Shown here one piece after another: positions 21,748-33,065 of a DNA stretch of 64,000 bases. The stretch spans positions 744,001 through 808,000 of the forward strand of contig MU001495.1 in the NCBI GenBank assembly GCA_010093485.1. Direction: 5' to 3'. This DNA comes from Karstenula rhodostoma CBS 690.94. Lineage: Eukaryota > Ascomycota > Dothideomycetes > Pleosporales > Didymosphaeriaceae. Position 1 is the stretch's first letter, and each line of letters opens with the position of its first letter. The position numbers and the translations under genes are program-made. Below the pieces are notes generated by a model. It was not told the origin of the DNA. It saw only the letters and a program-made list of their open reading frames with translations, and did no database searches.

Positions 21748-23383
21748 GGTTTGGTTCCTTGGGTGTACGGCACCGGACCACAGCTCGAGCACACTGTGCT
21801 ACCCTAGGGTGAGACGGCAATGGATAGGCCTTATGTGCTCAGAATTTTGTCTTAGCAGTGTAAGCGTCGATTGACGGTTGTGTCAAAGGCTAGATCGAAG
21901 ATTCGGTAGGAGTGCAGCGGTGGACTACAGCGTAGCTTCACCGCTCCGTCTTACCGAATGTCACGTTCTTCATCATTGCTTCTCATGATGGTTCGGGAGG
22001 CCCGCAAGCTAAGCTTTTGATGACGTAGATGCATCAAATACCGAGCCGTTGATGTCGTGTATGCACGAGACGTCAAGCCGTTGATTGACGGTGAGGCTCG
22101 CCATCGGCACAGCCGAGAAACAAACCACCTACCTACACAGTCTCCCAGCAGGTTCGGGAGACTAGCTAATCAAGGTTCGCAAAGCGCTCAGGTGGTCTTT
22201 TGCAAGTAACAATAATCTGCCCCCTGCTAGGTGGGGCGCACCAGTCCCCCGAACGTGCTGGGAGACTGTATTCCTTCCAGTATAGGAAATAGGAGGCGAT
22301 GGCCAGCGATGCGCACTCGCGAGCGTGCACGACATCGCGGGAAGCCTCAAAGCGCACGGAGTCAAAAGTCGCTCCGCTCGCGCTGTGATTCGCGCGTCGC
22401 GAGAGGTGCCCATTCCCAAACGGTTGCAGGCAAGTGCTGACGCTACTTCGTATGCATCTGCGGGCAGCCGCGTATCCCCACAATGCTTGAAGCGAGACTA
22501 GGTACATACACGATCTATGTGTTGGCAGTAGCCACGTCCTCTTTTCTCCACTCGCTACACGCACGCAGCGCTACATTAACGTTGACGTGGAGAGCCTAGA
22601 GCTGGACTTTTGAAGAGGCCTTTACTTGAAGAGAAGGTGATATCGGGGCTGTCTGCATTGCTGCGTTATGGGCAGCGACGAACCAGGGTGACGAGACTGA
22701 AATTTTGGGAACACGCATGCATATCTTTGTGTGAACCGAAATTTCCCCACAACAAGTAACGAACAACTCGAGGTTCAGACGAGAGGGATACAAGACACTC
22801 CAAACCATCGATATGGGACGCAGCGTACTTTTAGTCCAACTTGGATAAATATAAAGAAATTCGAGTTCAAAAGCGCTAACAACGCTTGCAACGACCGAGC
22901 CCTTCCTAACGCACTCTCGTGTCCTTGGCTCAAACCACCTGACGCCGCCTCTGATTGTACACTTGTTTGGTCACAGCGGACGAGGGCGTCGGGAAAACAA
23001 AAGAAGGAAGAGCGAGCGTAATGCGTGTTGCTATGATAGGTGGGAACCTAGTGTCACGTTAGCCGGGCTCGTATAATACCAAGAAGATAAATGGCTGGCA
23101 GCGAGCGGTTGATCATGGAGTTGTTGTCGTGTATGCTACAAGGTCACGGTTGTGTCGAAATGCTGCATGAGCACGAGGGTGTCTTGACTCTGTGGAGCAT
23201 TCCTACTTTGGCCTATCTTGTATCTACCGGGTGTCCAGCGAGGCAACAGTCCGTTCATTTAAAAGAAAAGGTTGCTTACTCAGACGAGGTCGAGACTGGG
23301 GCGGAAGATTGAGACGGAGAGACGGCAACTGGTCTGGACTGGGATTAACAAGCTAACAGCATGACGGTATTAAAATGACCTAC
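21748..23383. other. 1.6 kb gene-poor stretch
   Basis: No convincing coding region. It holds a 133-bp element with 22-bp terminal inverted repeats (22137-22269) and direct repeats of GCCGTTGAT near 22045-22085. The possible alternative 3' exon of the GH17 gene lies at its right end (23276-23330). Confidence 0.55.
22137..22269. mobile_element. Short MITE-like inverted-repeat element
   Basis: The left arm 22137-22158 and the right arm 22248-22269 are inverted repeats matching at 21 of 22 positions, starting ACAGTCTCCC. The right end is followed by TA; the left flank has CA in a TACA context, so a TA target duplication is only partial. CAGT ends flanked by TA are typical of Tc1/mariner-pogo derivatives. 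A nested 8-bp hairpin (22139-22146 with 22156-22163) lies in the left arm. No coding capacity. Confidence 0.45.
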
Positions 23384-26300
23384 TTACGAAGGAATCACAT
23401 ACAACGTGGTCTGCACTATGTTCGACGTTGACAGCGGCGCAACGTACGTAGGCGTAGCGCATGTTCCATCTACCGGAGGGTTCGAGGCCACACTCACCAT
23501 CTGGCCATTTGCATCCTTGGAGACCGTAATGCACCCTGTCGCTTCGGTAACAAACACAGTAGGCTTCGAAGTCGCAGGCGGAACATACGTAGGTGTAGGG
23601 CAGCTCCCACTCACAGGTGGATTCGAAGCTACAACCACCATCTTGCCCTCTGCATTCTTGGACACCGTAATGCAGCCCGTCGCTTCGGTGACATACACAG
23701 TAGGCTTCGAAGTCGTGCCAGCGCCCTGCACCGCTGTCGGAGTGGGGATAGGCGTAGCGCACTTGCCAGGTATATAAGTGGCGAGGGTGTAGGGCTTGCC
23801 GGCTGGATCGGTTTCGACGACGACGCAGCGCGTGGGGTCGGCTTGGGATACGACGGGTGCTGAAGCCTCCGTAGCTGCAGGCGCTGGTGAGGTAGATGCC
23901 AAGTGAGTGGTCACGTAAACGATGGAATAGCTGGTCACCGTGACAGTTTCTTCTTCGCCGGAAGGGGAAGCGTCAGCTGCTGATGACGGCTCCACGGTGA
24001 TCGTGGAAGTGATAGTGACGTGGATTGTGCTGCCGCTGTTTGATGAAGTTCCGTTTGGGGAGGGAATGGTTGCAGGTGGCGGAGATACAGGGAGATCGAC
24101 ATTCTGTATGCTCACGTACCCGTCAGGAACGAAAGTCGTTGGAAGGGTCGAACGGGTGGAGATGTTCAGGACTGCAGAAGTAGGGGTGGTGGTATTCGAG
24201 GTTGGCGACTCGGCTGGTGGTGGCAAACCAGGACAGCTCAAGTTGCTAATTTTGGGCTTCTGCGACAGTTTATCGATGATACCCCAATCGAGGTCACCCA
24301 GGTCATGCGTGTCCTTCTCCAGTTCAAACCAGAAGGTGGTGTGTTTGCCAATCAGTGAGCAGCCGACGGATGACCAATACTTTTGCATGTTCTCGAGGCT
24401 CGCAGTCGTGTCATTTCCGGCCGCAGGCCAACCCGTCTCCGTGATCCACACAGGTGCTTTTCCAGCACGCTTTTTGACTTCTTCGAGGCTCTCATTGAAG
24501 CTGGCCAGTGCATTCTCGATGGGGTCTGGGTGCCAGAACGGGAAGATATTGGCGCCGATAAAATCTGCATTCTGGAGTGCAGCATTGCGGGCTGTATCCG
24601 CGTGGCCGATCGGTGGCAAAGTCTTAAATAGCTTGTCCCAACCCCTATTTCGAAACTCGTCTTTCACACGCGTGATGTTCGTCATCACCTCGTCTGCCGT
24701 TGCGACCATGTCACAGGCTTTGCCTTCCTTTTGGGTACATTCATTGCTTCCTGTATATTCGAGTCAGTAAAGCCTATTGTGATAGCCTAATTAACGCAAC
24801 ACGAAAATAAAAGTGAGCATACCACGATAGATATCTTCACTGCCAATCGACACCCCGATCACCAGATCAGCAAGCTTACGCCCATGCTTCTTAAAAGCAT
24901 TGTCAAGTGCATCGAGCTCGATGTCAATGGGGAGCCACAGACCAACGAGGAGCGTTGTGTTTGTATCAATGGCGGCTTGGAATGCCTCGCTAGGCTCGGT
25001 CTTGTTTGGGCCCCACTGGGCGGCCTGGTAGAGGCGTGCGCTAGTGAAGGGAACTGGAACATTCGGAAGATTCCTAGCCAGTGTGAACTGGCGGAGAAAG
25101 TCTTGGTAGTACTTTGCTTTCCCGTCGGACCAAAAGGCGCCGTATGAGAAACCGGTGTAGACTAATTGGGAGGCTGAGGGTAAGGCTGTGGGCGTCGATG
25201 GAGCTTTTGTGCCGGGAATCGTGACTGCAGACACTGTAGAGCTTGAGATGTCGCGACGTTTAGGTGCCCAAACCTTCCTTCCTATGCCACAGCTAACGTC
25301 TATGCGAGCTTTGCCGTTGTTTGGAAGCTTGTCCATGATCGCCCTATGACATCGTCAGCTCAATTCTAGAGTCCCCGCGGTTATCGTCTGCAAGTGTGCT
25401 GCACATGTAGTTGGCTAGATGGAAAGCAGTTCACTTACCAGTCGGGCTGGTCGGGCAAGGTATCTTGAAAGAGCTGAAACCAGAAAGTAGTGTATTTTCC
25501 GAACACTTGACATCCGATTTCTTTCCAGTATTTCTGCATGTTCTCTTTGTTCGCGGTGCCTTGCGATGAGACCTGAGAGATTGTGTCACTGAACGGCCAG
25601 CCGACTTCGGCGAGCCATATCTTCTTCCCTGGAATCGCATTTTTGACGCCATCGAGGCTGCCGAAGTAGCTGGCTTTTGCGTTGGCGGGCGGGTCGCGGC
25701 TCCAGTAAGGATATGCATTCATGCCAACGAAGTCGATCCGATCTCTGATCTTGGCAGCATAAGGGGCTGTATCTGTGTGACCTATTGGTGTCTTTGTCAT
25801 GTACTTCTTAATGTTCGGGAACGATTCGCCAAAAGCAGAACCTAGGAAGGCATTCCGAACAGTTGCGATATTACTCGTGATGATATCTTCCGGTACGCCA
25901 GTGGTGACCGCGTTCGAATAAAATTGCTCCATGTCTTCGTTCCCAACGGAGAGGCCGATTACAAGATCTGCTAGAGCCCGTCCATGATGACCCAGCGCTT
26001 TCTCCAGGGCCCTAAGCTCGTACTTGAGCATGTCTGCGTTCGACTCATAGGACTGTCCCAGTTGCTGCGCCGAGTGTTTCGTTTCTGACACGTAAAAGCC
26101 CAAGAGCAAGTATGTGTGCGTTTCCACGGCGGCATCGAAGGCCTCGATATACTTGTCGGTCGTGCCTGGCTGACGACACGTGAAAAGGCGGGCAGAGTCA
26201 AATGCGACGGAGGTATTCAGGTTGTACGCGGTCTTGAAAGCGTAGACGTAGTCGTCTTTGTGCTTCGGTTTAGCTGGGGTACCCCAAAACGCGCCGTAGT

Positions 26301-26385
26301 TGAAGCCCGTATGGACGGTATTGACGGTGGACGAGGCCGCTGGAATGAGAAGCTGCAGGAGCAGCAGGAGTATTGCAAAGATCAT
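23384..26385 (-). CDS. Bimodular GH17 beta-1,3-glucanase-like protein (tandem GH17-GH17)
   Basis: Three exons (25439-26385, 24823-25343, 23384-24750) give 944 aa. After a signal peptide (about 1-19), a complete GH17 module starts at TVHTGFNYGAFW, with acid/base Glu150 in LSVGNED and nucleophile Glu260 in WLAEVGWP. The splice TG/G yields PDWAIMDKLPNNG, which aligns with LDWGIIDKLSQKP at the end of module 2, so exon 2 truly belongs to module 1. The frame then runs without stop or signal peptide through a Ser/Thr linker into a second module (VYTGFSYGAFW, Glu485 in VSIGSED, Glu594 in WITETGWP). A Ser/Thr-rich tail carries two 46-47-residue repeats (about 836-928). GH17 enzymes cut or remodel wall beta-1,3-glucan. 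The stop TAA at 23384 overlaps a GTAAGT donor, so the 3' end may be longer. Confidence 0.85.
23425..23710 (-). repeat. Tandem 46-47-residue coding repeat in GH17 tail
   Basis: Two adjacent copies each read TSKPTVxVTEATGCITVSK, followed by VASNPPV and TPTYV. They encode a Thr/Cys-containing surface repeat with two cysteines per unit; a diverged unit (DPTRCVVVETDPAGKPYT) lies upstream. Confidence 0.7.
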
Positions 26386-27448
26386 GCTGGTTCGATGTTG
26401 TGCGTGTGGGTGGGCGGTCGAGCGAGGGGTCTGTATGTTAGATATAGAGGGGAGGGGAGAGATAGCAGACGACCTGCGCGTATATAAAGCTTTGGCCACG
26501 CACTGGTCGTGAGGGGTGAATCCAGAATTGACGTAAGCGCGGGAGATTTCACCAAGGTCGTGGGTGTCATAACGAAGAGCTACTGAGTGAATGGTACCAC
26601 GCCAGTAGGGGCCGTTGAATCTCTGAAAATGCTTCAACGCAACGCATTGATGCGTGTGTATAGGTCATAACGGGACCAGCACATACGCAGGTTTTTAAGT
26701 CTACTGAATATGAATCCGATGTGACATATTAAAACGACAGGAGGGTGACGTTACTCTACACGTGCTGAAAAGTCGTCTATGATAGTCTCACCCAGGCGTG
26801 CTCAGGCGAGACAAGCAATTCGACAGCCTGGCCCTTGATATCACCCAGTAGGGGCACGTTGGTAGCTTCGTCACTTGAGAGGACCCGGGGATGCATCCGT
26901 TGGACAGGAGGGAAAGAGCCCTCAACCTTCGGAAGGAACTACAGCAGAGGGCCATCCTTCCTGTCTTGCGATCGTGGCGATCAATATATGAAGAAATCAT
27001 CCAGAAAGTACTGAGAAAGACACGCATGAATTGATAGACGTCACAAAGCTGACCCGTGATAGCTCTTTTGTAGGCCCACTCCGCTGTTCGAGGAGCTGTG
27101 CTTCACAGCGTTGGAAAGGCCGATGTCGGAGCTCTCGCGGATGGAAATACAAGCATAGTGAGGAAGTCGTTCATAAAGACAACTGCCCACGGATTCAGAG
27201 CTGGACGAGCGATGGATCAAGGCTGAGGAGCAGGAGCACCGACGATGAACTGGGTGAGGTTCGTGGGTTGCAGGTTGCAGGTTGCCGGTTGCAGTCGCGG
27301 TCGATGGCTCCAATCACACAACCAATCAGCGCGCGGCAGATTACGGTGGACTTCTCGCCATCGGAGCTGCGGCGGCTTCCCCGAGCAGAAGCTACCGCGC
27401 TGCAGTTTATATTCGCCGCGCCAGACCTTCAGCAGCGGGCAGCCCACA
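26386..27448. promoter_or_regulatory. Divergent promoter region GH17 / ILV3
   Basis: A 1.06-kb gap. TATATAAA at 26481-26488 lies about 96 nt upstream of the GH17 start. A GTTGCAG/GTTGCCG array (about 27266-27294) lies near the ILV3 side. I looked for Leu3 (CCGG-N4-CCGG) and Gcn4/CpcA (TGACTCA) sites and saw none. Confidence 0.45.
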
Positions 27449-29320
27449 ATGCCTTCTCTTGCTCGCTCCGGCGCGCAATTCCTGCGCTCGCGATGCGCTC
27501 CCCGTCTGCACACCTACCAGACGTAAGCCCAATGCCTGCCGCAGCCCGCACAACCCGCCCCAGTAGCTAACAGGCGCAGGCGCGCGCTTTCCAGCTCCGC
27601 AGCCCGCTGGAAGAGGTCCGACGATGAGCTCAATTGGGTCAGTCATGCCATCACGCAGCCCAAGTCGCAGGGTGCCTCGCAGGCCATGCTGTTCGCCACA
27701 GGCATGGATGAGCAGGACATGAACAAGGCCCAGGTGGGCATCTCGTCCGTCTGGTACTCGGGCAACCCGTGCAACATGCACCTGCTCGACCTGAACAACA
27801 AGGTGAAAGAGGGCGTGCAGCGCGCGGGTCTGCTGGGCATGCAATTCAACACCATCGGCGTCAGCGACGGCATCTCCATGGGTACAAAGGGCATGCGCTA
27901 CTCGCTGCAGTCGCGCGACCTCATCGCCGACTCCATCGAGACCGTCATGGGCGGCCAGTGGTACGATGCGAACATCTCTATCCCGGGATGCGACAAGAAC
28001 ATGCCTGGTGTCATCATGGCCATGGGCCGCGTCAACAGGCCGTCGCTTATGGTCTATGGCGGCACCATCCAACCCGGTTGCGCCTCGTCCATGCCTGCAG
28101 AGAAGCAGCAGGTCGACATCGTCTCCGCTTTCCAGGCCTACGGACAGTTCATCACGGGCGACATCTCCGAGGAGCAGCGCTTCGACATCATCAGGCACGC
28201 CTGCAACGGCCAGGGAGCCTGCGGCGGCATGTACACGGCGAACACCATGGCCACGGCCATCGAAGTCATGGGTCTCACACTCCCCGGCTCCTCGTCCAAC
28301 ACGGCAAATTCAAAGGCGAAGGTGCTCGAGTGCTTGGCAGCTGGAGGTGCCATCAAGAACCTGCTCAAGGAGGACATCCGACCCACGGACATTATTACCC
28401 GAAAATCGCTCGAGAACGCCATGGTGCTCGTCAGCGTCACCGGCGGCTCGACCAACGCTGTCCTGCACTTGATCGCTATAGCAGACTCGGTCGGCATCAA
28501 GCTCACCCTTGATGACTTCCAGAGTGTCAGCGACCGCATTCCGCTGCTTGCCGACCTCAAGCCCTCCGGCAAATACGTAATGGCCGACGTCCACGACATC
28601 GGCGGCACACCCGCGCTCTGCAAGTTCCTCCTCAAGGAAGGTCTCATCGATGGCGACACTATCACCGTTACTGGCAAGACGCTCAAGCAGAACCTTGAGC
28701 ACGCGCAGGACTTCCCCTCGGACCAAAAGATTTTCAAACCCCTCAGCAGTCCCATCAAGGAGACGGGCCACCTGCAGATCCTCCGCGGCAACCTCGCACC
28801 CGGCGGCTCCGTAGGCAAGATCACAGGCAAGGAGGGCACAAAGTTCACTGGAAAAGCCCGCTGCTACAACGCCGAAGACGACTTTATTAAATCCCTCGAG
28901 GCCGGCGAGTTCAAAAAGGGCGAGAAGACAGTCGTAGTCATCCGCTATGAGGGCCCCAAGGGAGGCCCTGGCATGCCCGAGATGTTGAAGCCCAGTTCCG
29001 CCATCATGGGCGCCGGCCTTGGTCACGACGTCGCGCTCATCACTGATGGTCGCTTCAGCGGTGGCAGCCACGGGTTCCTCATTGGCCACATCGTGCCTGA
29101 GGCGCAAGAAGGTGGACCTATTGGTCTCGTCAAGGACGGTGACGAGATCACTATCGACGCTGAAGAAAACGTACTGAACGTCAGTGTCAGCGATGCGGAG
29201 ATGGAACAGAGGAAGGAGGACTATGTTGCACCGCCACTGAAGTACCGGAAGGGTACGCTGTTCAAGTACGCTAGGTTCGTCAAGGACGCGAGCCATGGCT
29301 GTGTGACGGATGCAGAGTGA
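27449..29320 (+). CDS. ILV3: Mitochondrial dihydroxyacid dehydratase
   Basis: Exons 27449-27522 and 27574-29320 give 606 aa. The first exon is an Arg/Ser-rich mitochondrial presequence ([16 protein letters not shown]). The enzyme dehydrates dihydroxy acids to the keto-acid precursors of valine and isoleucine using an Fe-S cluster. Cluster ligands are visible in [18 protein letters not shown] and [15 protein letters not shown]. Other signatures are [30 protein letters not shown] and [17 protein letters not shown] near the C-terminus. The short intron (51 nt) lies just after the presequence. The ILV/EDD family and length match throughout. Strong codon bias suggests high expression. Confidence 0.97.
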
Positions 29321-29616
29321 GCGTAGCGTTTCCTTTCCTTGTCTCAACTGTAAGCTTGGTGTATGTATGTCAGGGGCGGCTAAAAAGTACCACGTGCCGG
29401 AGTTGTTGATATTTGGCACTTTTTTGCGTCATAGCGATCTTGGGAATCTACCAATGAACTTTTCAGCCTGATCACTTTTGGTCGTCGTCGCACTTTGAGA
29501 AGATGAAGTTCTGCAGGATTTGATACAAGATGATATTCAGCTTAACTACGTGGGCCTGTATCCGATATATTAGTAGCTGAGGCATCTGAGGCCGAAGCCG
29601 ACCGTGATGCTGCTGT

Positions 29617-30523
29617 TTAGATGAAGGGTATCCAAACCCGAGTCCTCGTTTTGTACGCCTTGTAGTCGTCGCCGAAGAATTCTATGAGGTGCTTTTCTTC
29701 GTCTGCATGGTTGTTAGCGGAACTATCTGGTAGGGCACGACCAACTCGACTCACGCGTGATCCTCGTATAGAAGAAGTACCACAGGACGCCCGCATAACC
29801 CACAAAGCTGACCGTGTTCCCCAGAGCGACCTGTGTTCCCAGACCCCACCAGAAAAAGCCAAAGTATGACGGGTGTCTGAATACCGAGTACAGCCCCGTG
29901 GTGACCAGCTCGTGGCCCTCGTTCTTCTGCTGCTGCACCTGGTGGTTGAAATTCGTCCCCGCCTGCACCATGGCGAGGCTACGCACGACCTGCCCCACGA
30001 CGATCATGGCCACGCCCAGCGCGACGACCCACGGCGGGTGCACGCGCGCCTGCCATGCTGGGAGGAAGTACGACGTTATGATGGTCTCTGCAAAAGCGAC
30101 CGTGTGCGCCTGGCGGTAGCGGCTGCCGTTGGTAAGGAGAAACGACGATATGTACGCCGTGGGCGTGTTGTAGGCGGCGGTAGTCCAGAACTCGAGGAAG
30201 TGGAAGACGCAGAGCACGCCGAGGAAGAAGCAGGGGCGCCAGAGCGGGCTGCCGCTGTATGCGAGGGCGGCGGTGAGGACGAAGCCCACGGCGCCGGACG
30301 CGCCCAGCAGAAAGGCTCGGATGGCGATGCCCGCGAGGGAGCGGTCGCCGCCGGGCCAGAGGTAGCGCGGCAGGATGGCCTTCTTGAGTCGAATGTTTGC
30401 GGCTTCTTGCGCGCGGATCTTTGCGTCGAGCTCGGGCGTCCAGTTGCCTGCCTCTGCGGGGCGGTTTATGGGGAAGGAGATGTCCGCGTGCGGGGAAGAG
30501 GGTGCGCCGTTTTGCGAGGCCAT
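29617..30523 (-). CDS. STE14: Isoprenylcysteine carboxyl methyltransferase (Ste14/ICMT)
   Basis: Exons 29755-30523 and 29617-29702, with a 52-nt intron, give 284 aa. Several transmembrane helices precede the conserved catalytic C-terminal half: GHELVTTGLYSVFRHPSYFG, FFWWGLGTQVALGN and, after splicing, HEEKHLIEFFGDDYKAYK. This ER-membrane enzyme methylates the C-terminal prenylcysteine of CaaX proteins, including a-type pheromone, Ras and Rho (family knowledge). The start at 30523 is preferred; an in-frame ATG at 30544 would add seven residues. The gene is head-to-head with the acetyltransferase gene. Confidence 0.95.
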
Positions 30524-30907
30524 GATGTGTGGGATGGTGGGCACGGGTACGGTGGGAGAGGGAGATCACCAAGACATGATGGAGAGGAGGAGAGACTGCG
30601 CGCTGAGGCGTCGTGGGCTGGACAAGAACAATAGTAAGCTTGTGTTTGTTGTACTTTGCTTTGAGCGCGTTGTTATTTCGCTTGGCTCCCGGCCCATGGC
30701 GTCACCCGTCCAAAATCCGAGGTTCCACCGACTGCTCACCCTTCTCTGGCTGTGAATGCAAGCCAGCCCTGCATCATGTGGAGACCCTGAGGGGTGTCTT
30801 TACGTGACTGGTCTCGGCCCACTCCGACATCTGTCCCGCATACACATCCTGTCTCGTATGTGCTCCGAGCACCGTCGCCTTCCATTCACGTCGAAGAGCA
30901 CACCAGG
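30524..30907. promoter_or_regulatory. Divergent promoter region ICMT / acetyltransferase
   Basis: 384 bp between divergent start codons; no specific site recognised. Confidence 0.4.
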
Positions 30908-31710
30908 ATGGAGCTATCGGAAAACAAGCGAAAAATGCTCCGTGGAGAGCTCTACCACGCATTTGCGCCCGAGCTGGTGGCTTCCCGGGCCCGCTGCAAA
31001 CATGCGTGCGCGCGATACAACAACGCTGGCGACGTCTCAAGACGCCGCTTGACTGAACTGTTCAGGGAGTACGTGTCGCCTCACAAACTCCGGCGACCCC
31101 AGCGCTGACCCCGCCTCCCAGCATTCTGTGCGACAAGACCGGGCTCCCTCCTCCGGCTGCGACCTCGGAAGAGGATGACATGCTGTTCGAAGATGACCCT
31201 TGGGTCGAGTCCCCTGTCAACATGGACCACGGCTACAACGTAAAGCTTGGTAAAAATGTATTCATCAACTACAATGCGACCTTCTTGGACACGTGCGAGA
31301 TCAGTGTGGGCAGTCGAACCCTGTGCGGCCCAAACGTCTCCTTTTACTCTGGGACGCACCCGCTTGATCCCATTGTCCGTCGAGGAACGAAAGGGCCAGA
31401 GCTAGGGAAAGAAATCCACATTGGGGAAGACTGCTGGATCGGCGGAAACGTCGTTATTCTTCCTGGTGTCAACATTGGTCGAGGGTCAGTCGTAGGCGCT
31501 GGCTCAGTCGTTACCAAGAGCGTTCCAGACTTCACTGTTGTCGCGGGAAATCCAGCCAAGGTCATTCGCAAGATCGAGACCGCAATGGATCCAGCCAGTG
31601 GGAAGGAGTGGAAAGGTTGGGAAGAGGAGGCTGTCGGAGGAGCGGAAGTTCCAATGGCGGAGATGAGTGGTCGCGATGAAGCGACTCAAACACTACCAGA
31701 AGCCAAGTGA
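30908..31710 (+). CDS. Maltose/galactoside O-acetyltransferase-like (left-handed beta-helix)
   Basis: Exons 30908-31068 and 31122-31710, with a 53-nt intron, give 249 aa. The N-terminal Mac domain (KRKMLRGELYHAFAPELVASRARCKHACARYN) is followed by hexapeptide repeats forming a left-handed beta-helix: HIGEDCWIGGNVVILPGVNIGRGSVVGAGSVVTKSV, with FEDDPWVESPVNMDHGYNV as the family linker and the catalytic-type His in SGTHPLDP. It would move acetyl from acetyl-CoA to a sugar hydroxyl. A Glu-rich extension of about 45 residues follows the helix and is not standard. The substrate is uncertain. Confidence 0.92.
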
Positions 31711-33065
31711 TCGCCTGCGGTGAATCTCCAGCCAAGAGGTTTCCGCGTCGCCAAGGGTTTTGCAAGGCATAAAATTCTTGGTTGTCGGTCTGAACTCAGC
31801 GACCAGCAGACAAACGGCGTACTCGAACTTGCCTGCCGAAGTTCAACAGGTGCTGGCCATGATCATACAATAGATGGCGATGCAGCTTGCAATAGATGGC
31901 CCTTGCCGACCCATGCGATTTCTTTTCGTTAGAGAAGAGTGATCCATTCCATACATGGGCATTCTTGAAGTTCGGTCCTACTTGTTGCGCATAACCTCAA
32001 ACATGTTTTTTGCGATGAAGGGGGCAGGGGTCTGAGGGGCACCAGCGACCCACCGAACTCCGATGTTCTGTTTTTAGGCACGTCCGGTCTGACTTCTACA
32101 CGCTCCTGATACACAACTTCACACTTCCAATCGACTGCGTGATCAGGCAACCACTAAGGCCCGTCCTGATTGTCACCTCGCTCAGGACAGTTTGGCTAAC
32201 TGTTTCAGGAATCTGCAAGGAATACGATGAAGATTGAGATCGCGCTTGGGTCGCTTACTCGACAAGTAAAGTTATACTACTCCTGGAACGACGTGTAGAT
32301 CGTTCAGATGCCGCGACAAGAATTTCGCCGACGATGGAGCGAATCACGAATGCTAGTGTTTGGGTAGGCGTGATGACGCGGCGAATATTTTTGAACATTT
32401 GAAATAAGCATCAACACCGCGTCTCGACCGACCCAATAGTCAAGATGGTATTCCAAACATATTGTTTGAGCGTACAATAATTACATTGCCTTGGGCTCAA
32501 TGGTGGGAGCTAAACAACGATCCAGTTCTGGTTAAGCTTTGAAGCGCCAATGCCAAGAACACGAAACTCCTCCCACACGCCTACAAAACATCGGCCTTTA
32601 CTCCCAAAACGTGTCAAACTCGTTTGGCTCCGATTATGTCCGCGGGTATCCTGGCGAAACAGGCATCTGCATCTAGTTTTGTCGTTCGATTCTGGCCTAA
32701 CATGGACAGTAGGTCAGGCGAAGGCCACCGTGGGCAGCAGAATCACCATGTTTCGCGCACCCAGGAGTAGTATCCCTTACGTGACAGCAGCAACAGCCAA
32801 GAGCGGAGGTCGGCATACGTTGCTTGAGCAGTGCCCCATGTTTGTAGCGGATTGTGGCCTCGCAGTGTGTATTTGCCTCGTACCCCGACTTCGCGACTAC
32901 AAATACATCCTCCTTCGTAGCCTCCATTTTTTTCCCTCCATGAGCAGGTTCCTCATTCATTAGCTGGCTACTTAACTTCTATTCATACTTCACCGCTTCA
33001 TTTCTTTAACCATCTTTTACATTACTTCACACCTATTCTATTCTTCTTCCGGATCAACCTTCACC
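31711..33065. other. 1.35 kb intergenic region
   Basis: No supported gene; one 137-codon ORF (32550-32963) was judged chance. The right end is a pyrimidine-rich leader for the next gene. Confidence 0.5.

Noticed and set aside
20987..21820. 277-codon Arg/Pro-rich ORF overlapping the F-box/LRR gene
   Set aside because: Alternative-frame shadow; no domain, while the other frame has a clear F-box.
22139..22163. Hairpin as a bacterial-type terminator
   Set aside because: Eukaryotic context, no T run, and the stem is part of a longer inverted-repeat element.
28310..29419. Long antisense ORF opposite ILV3
   Set aside because: Shadow of the strong codon bias of ILV3.
32550..32963. 137-codon ORF
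   Set aside because: No recognisable motif; random-looking composition in a non-coding stretch.
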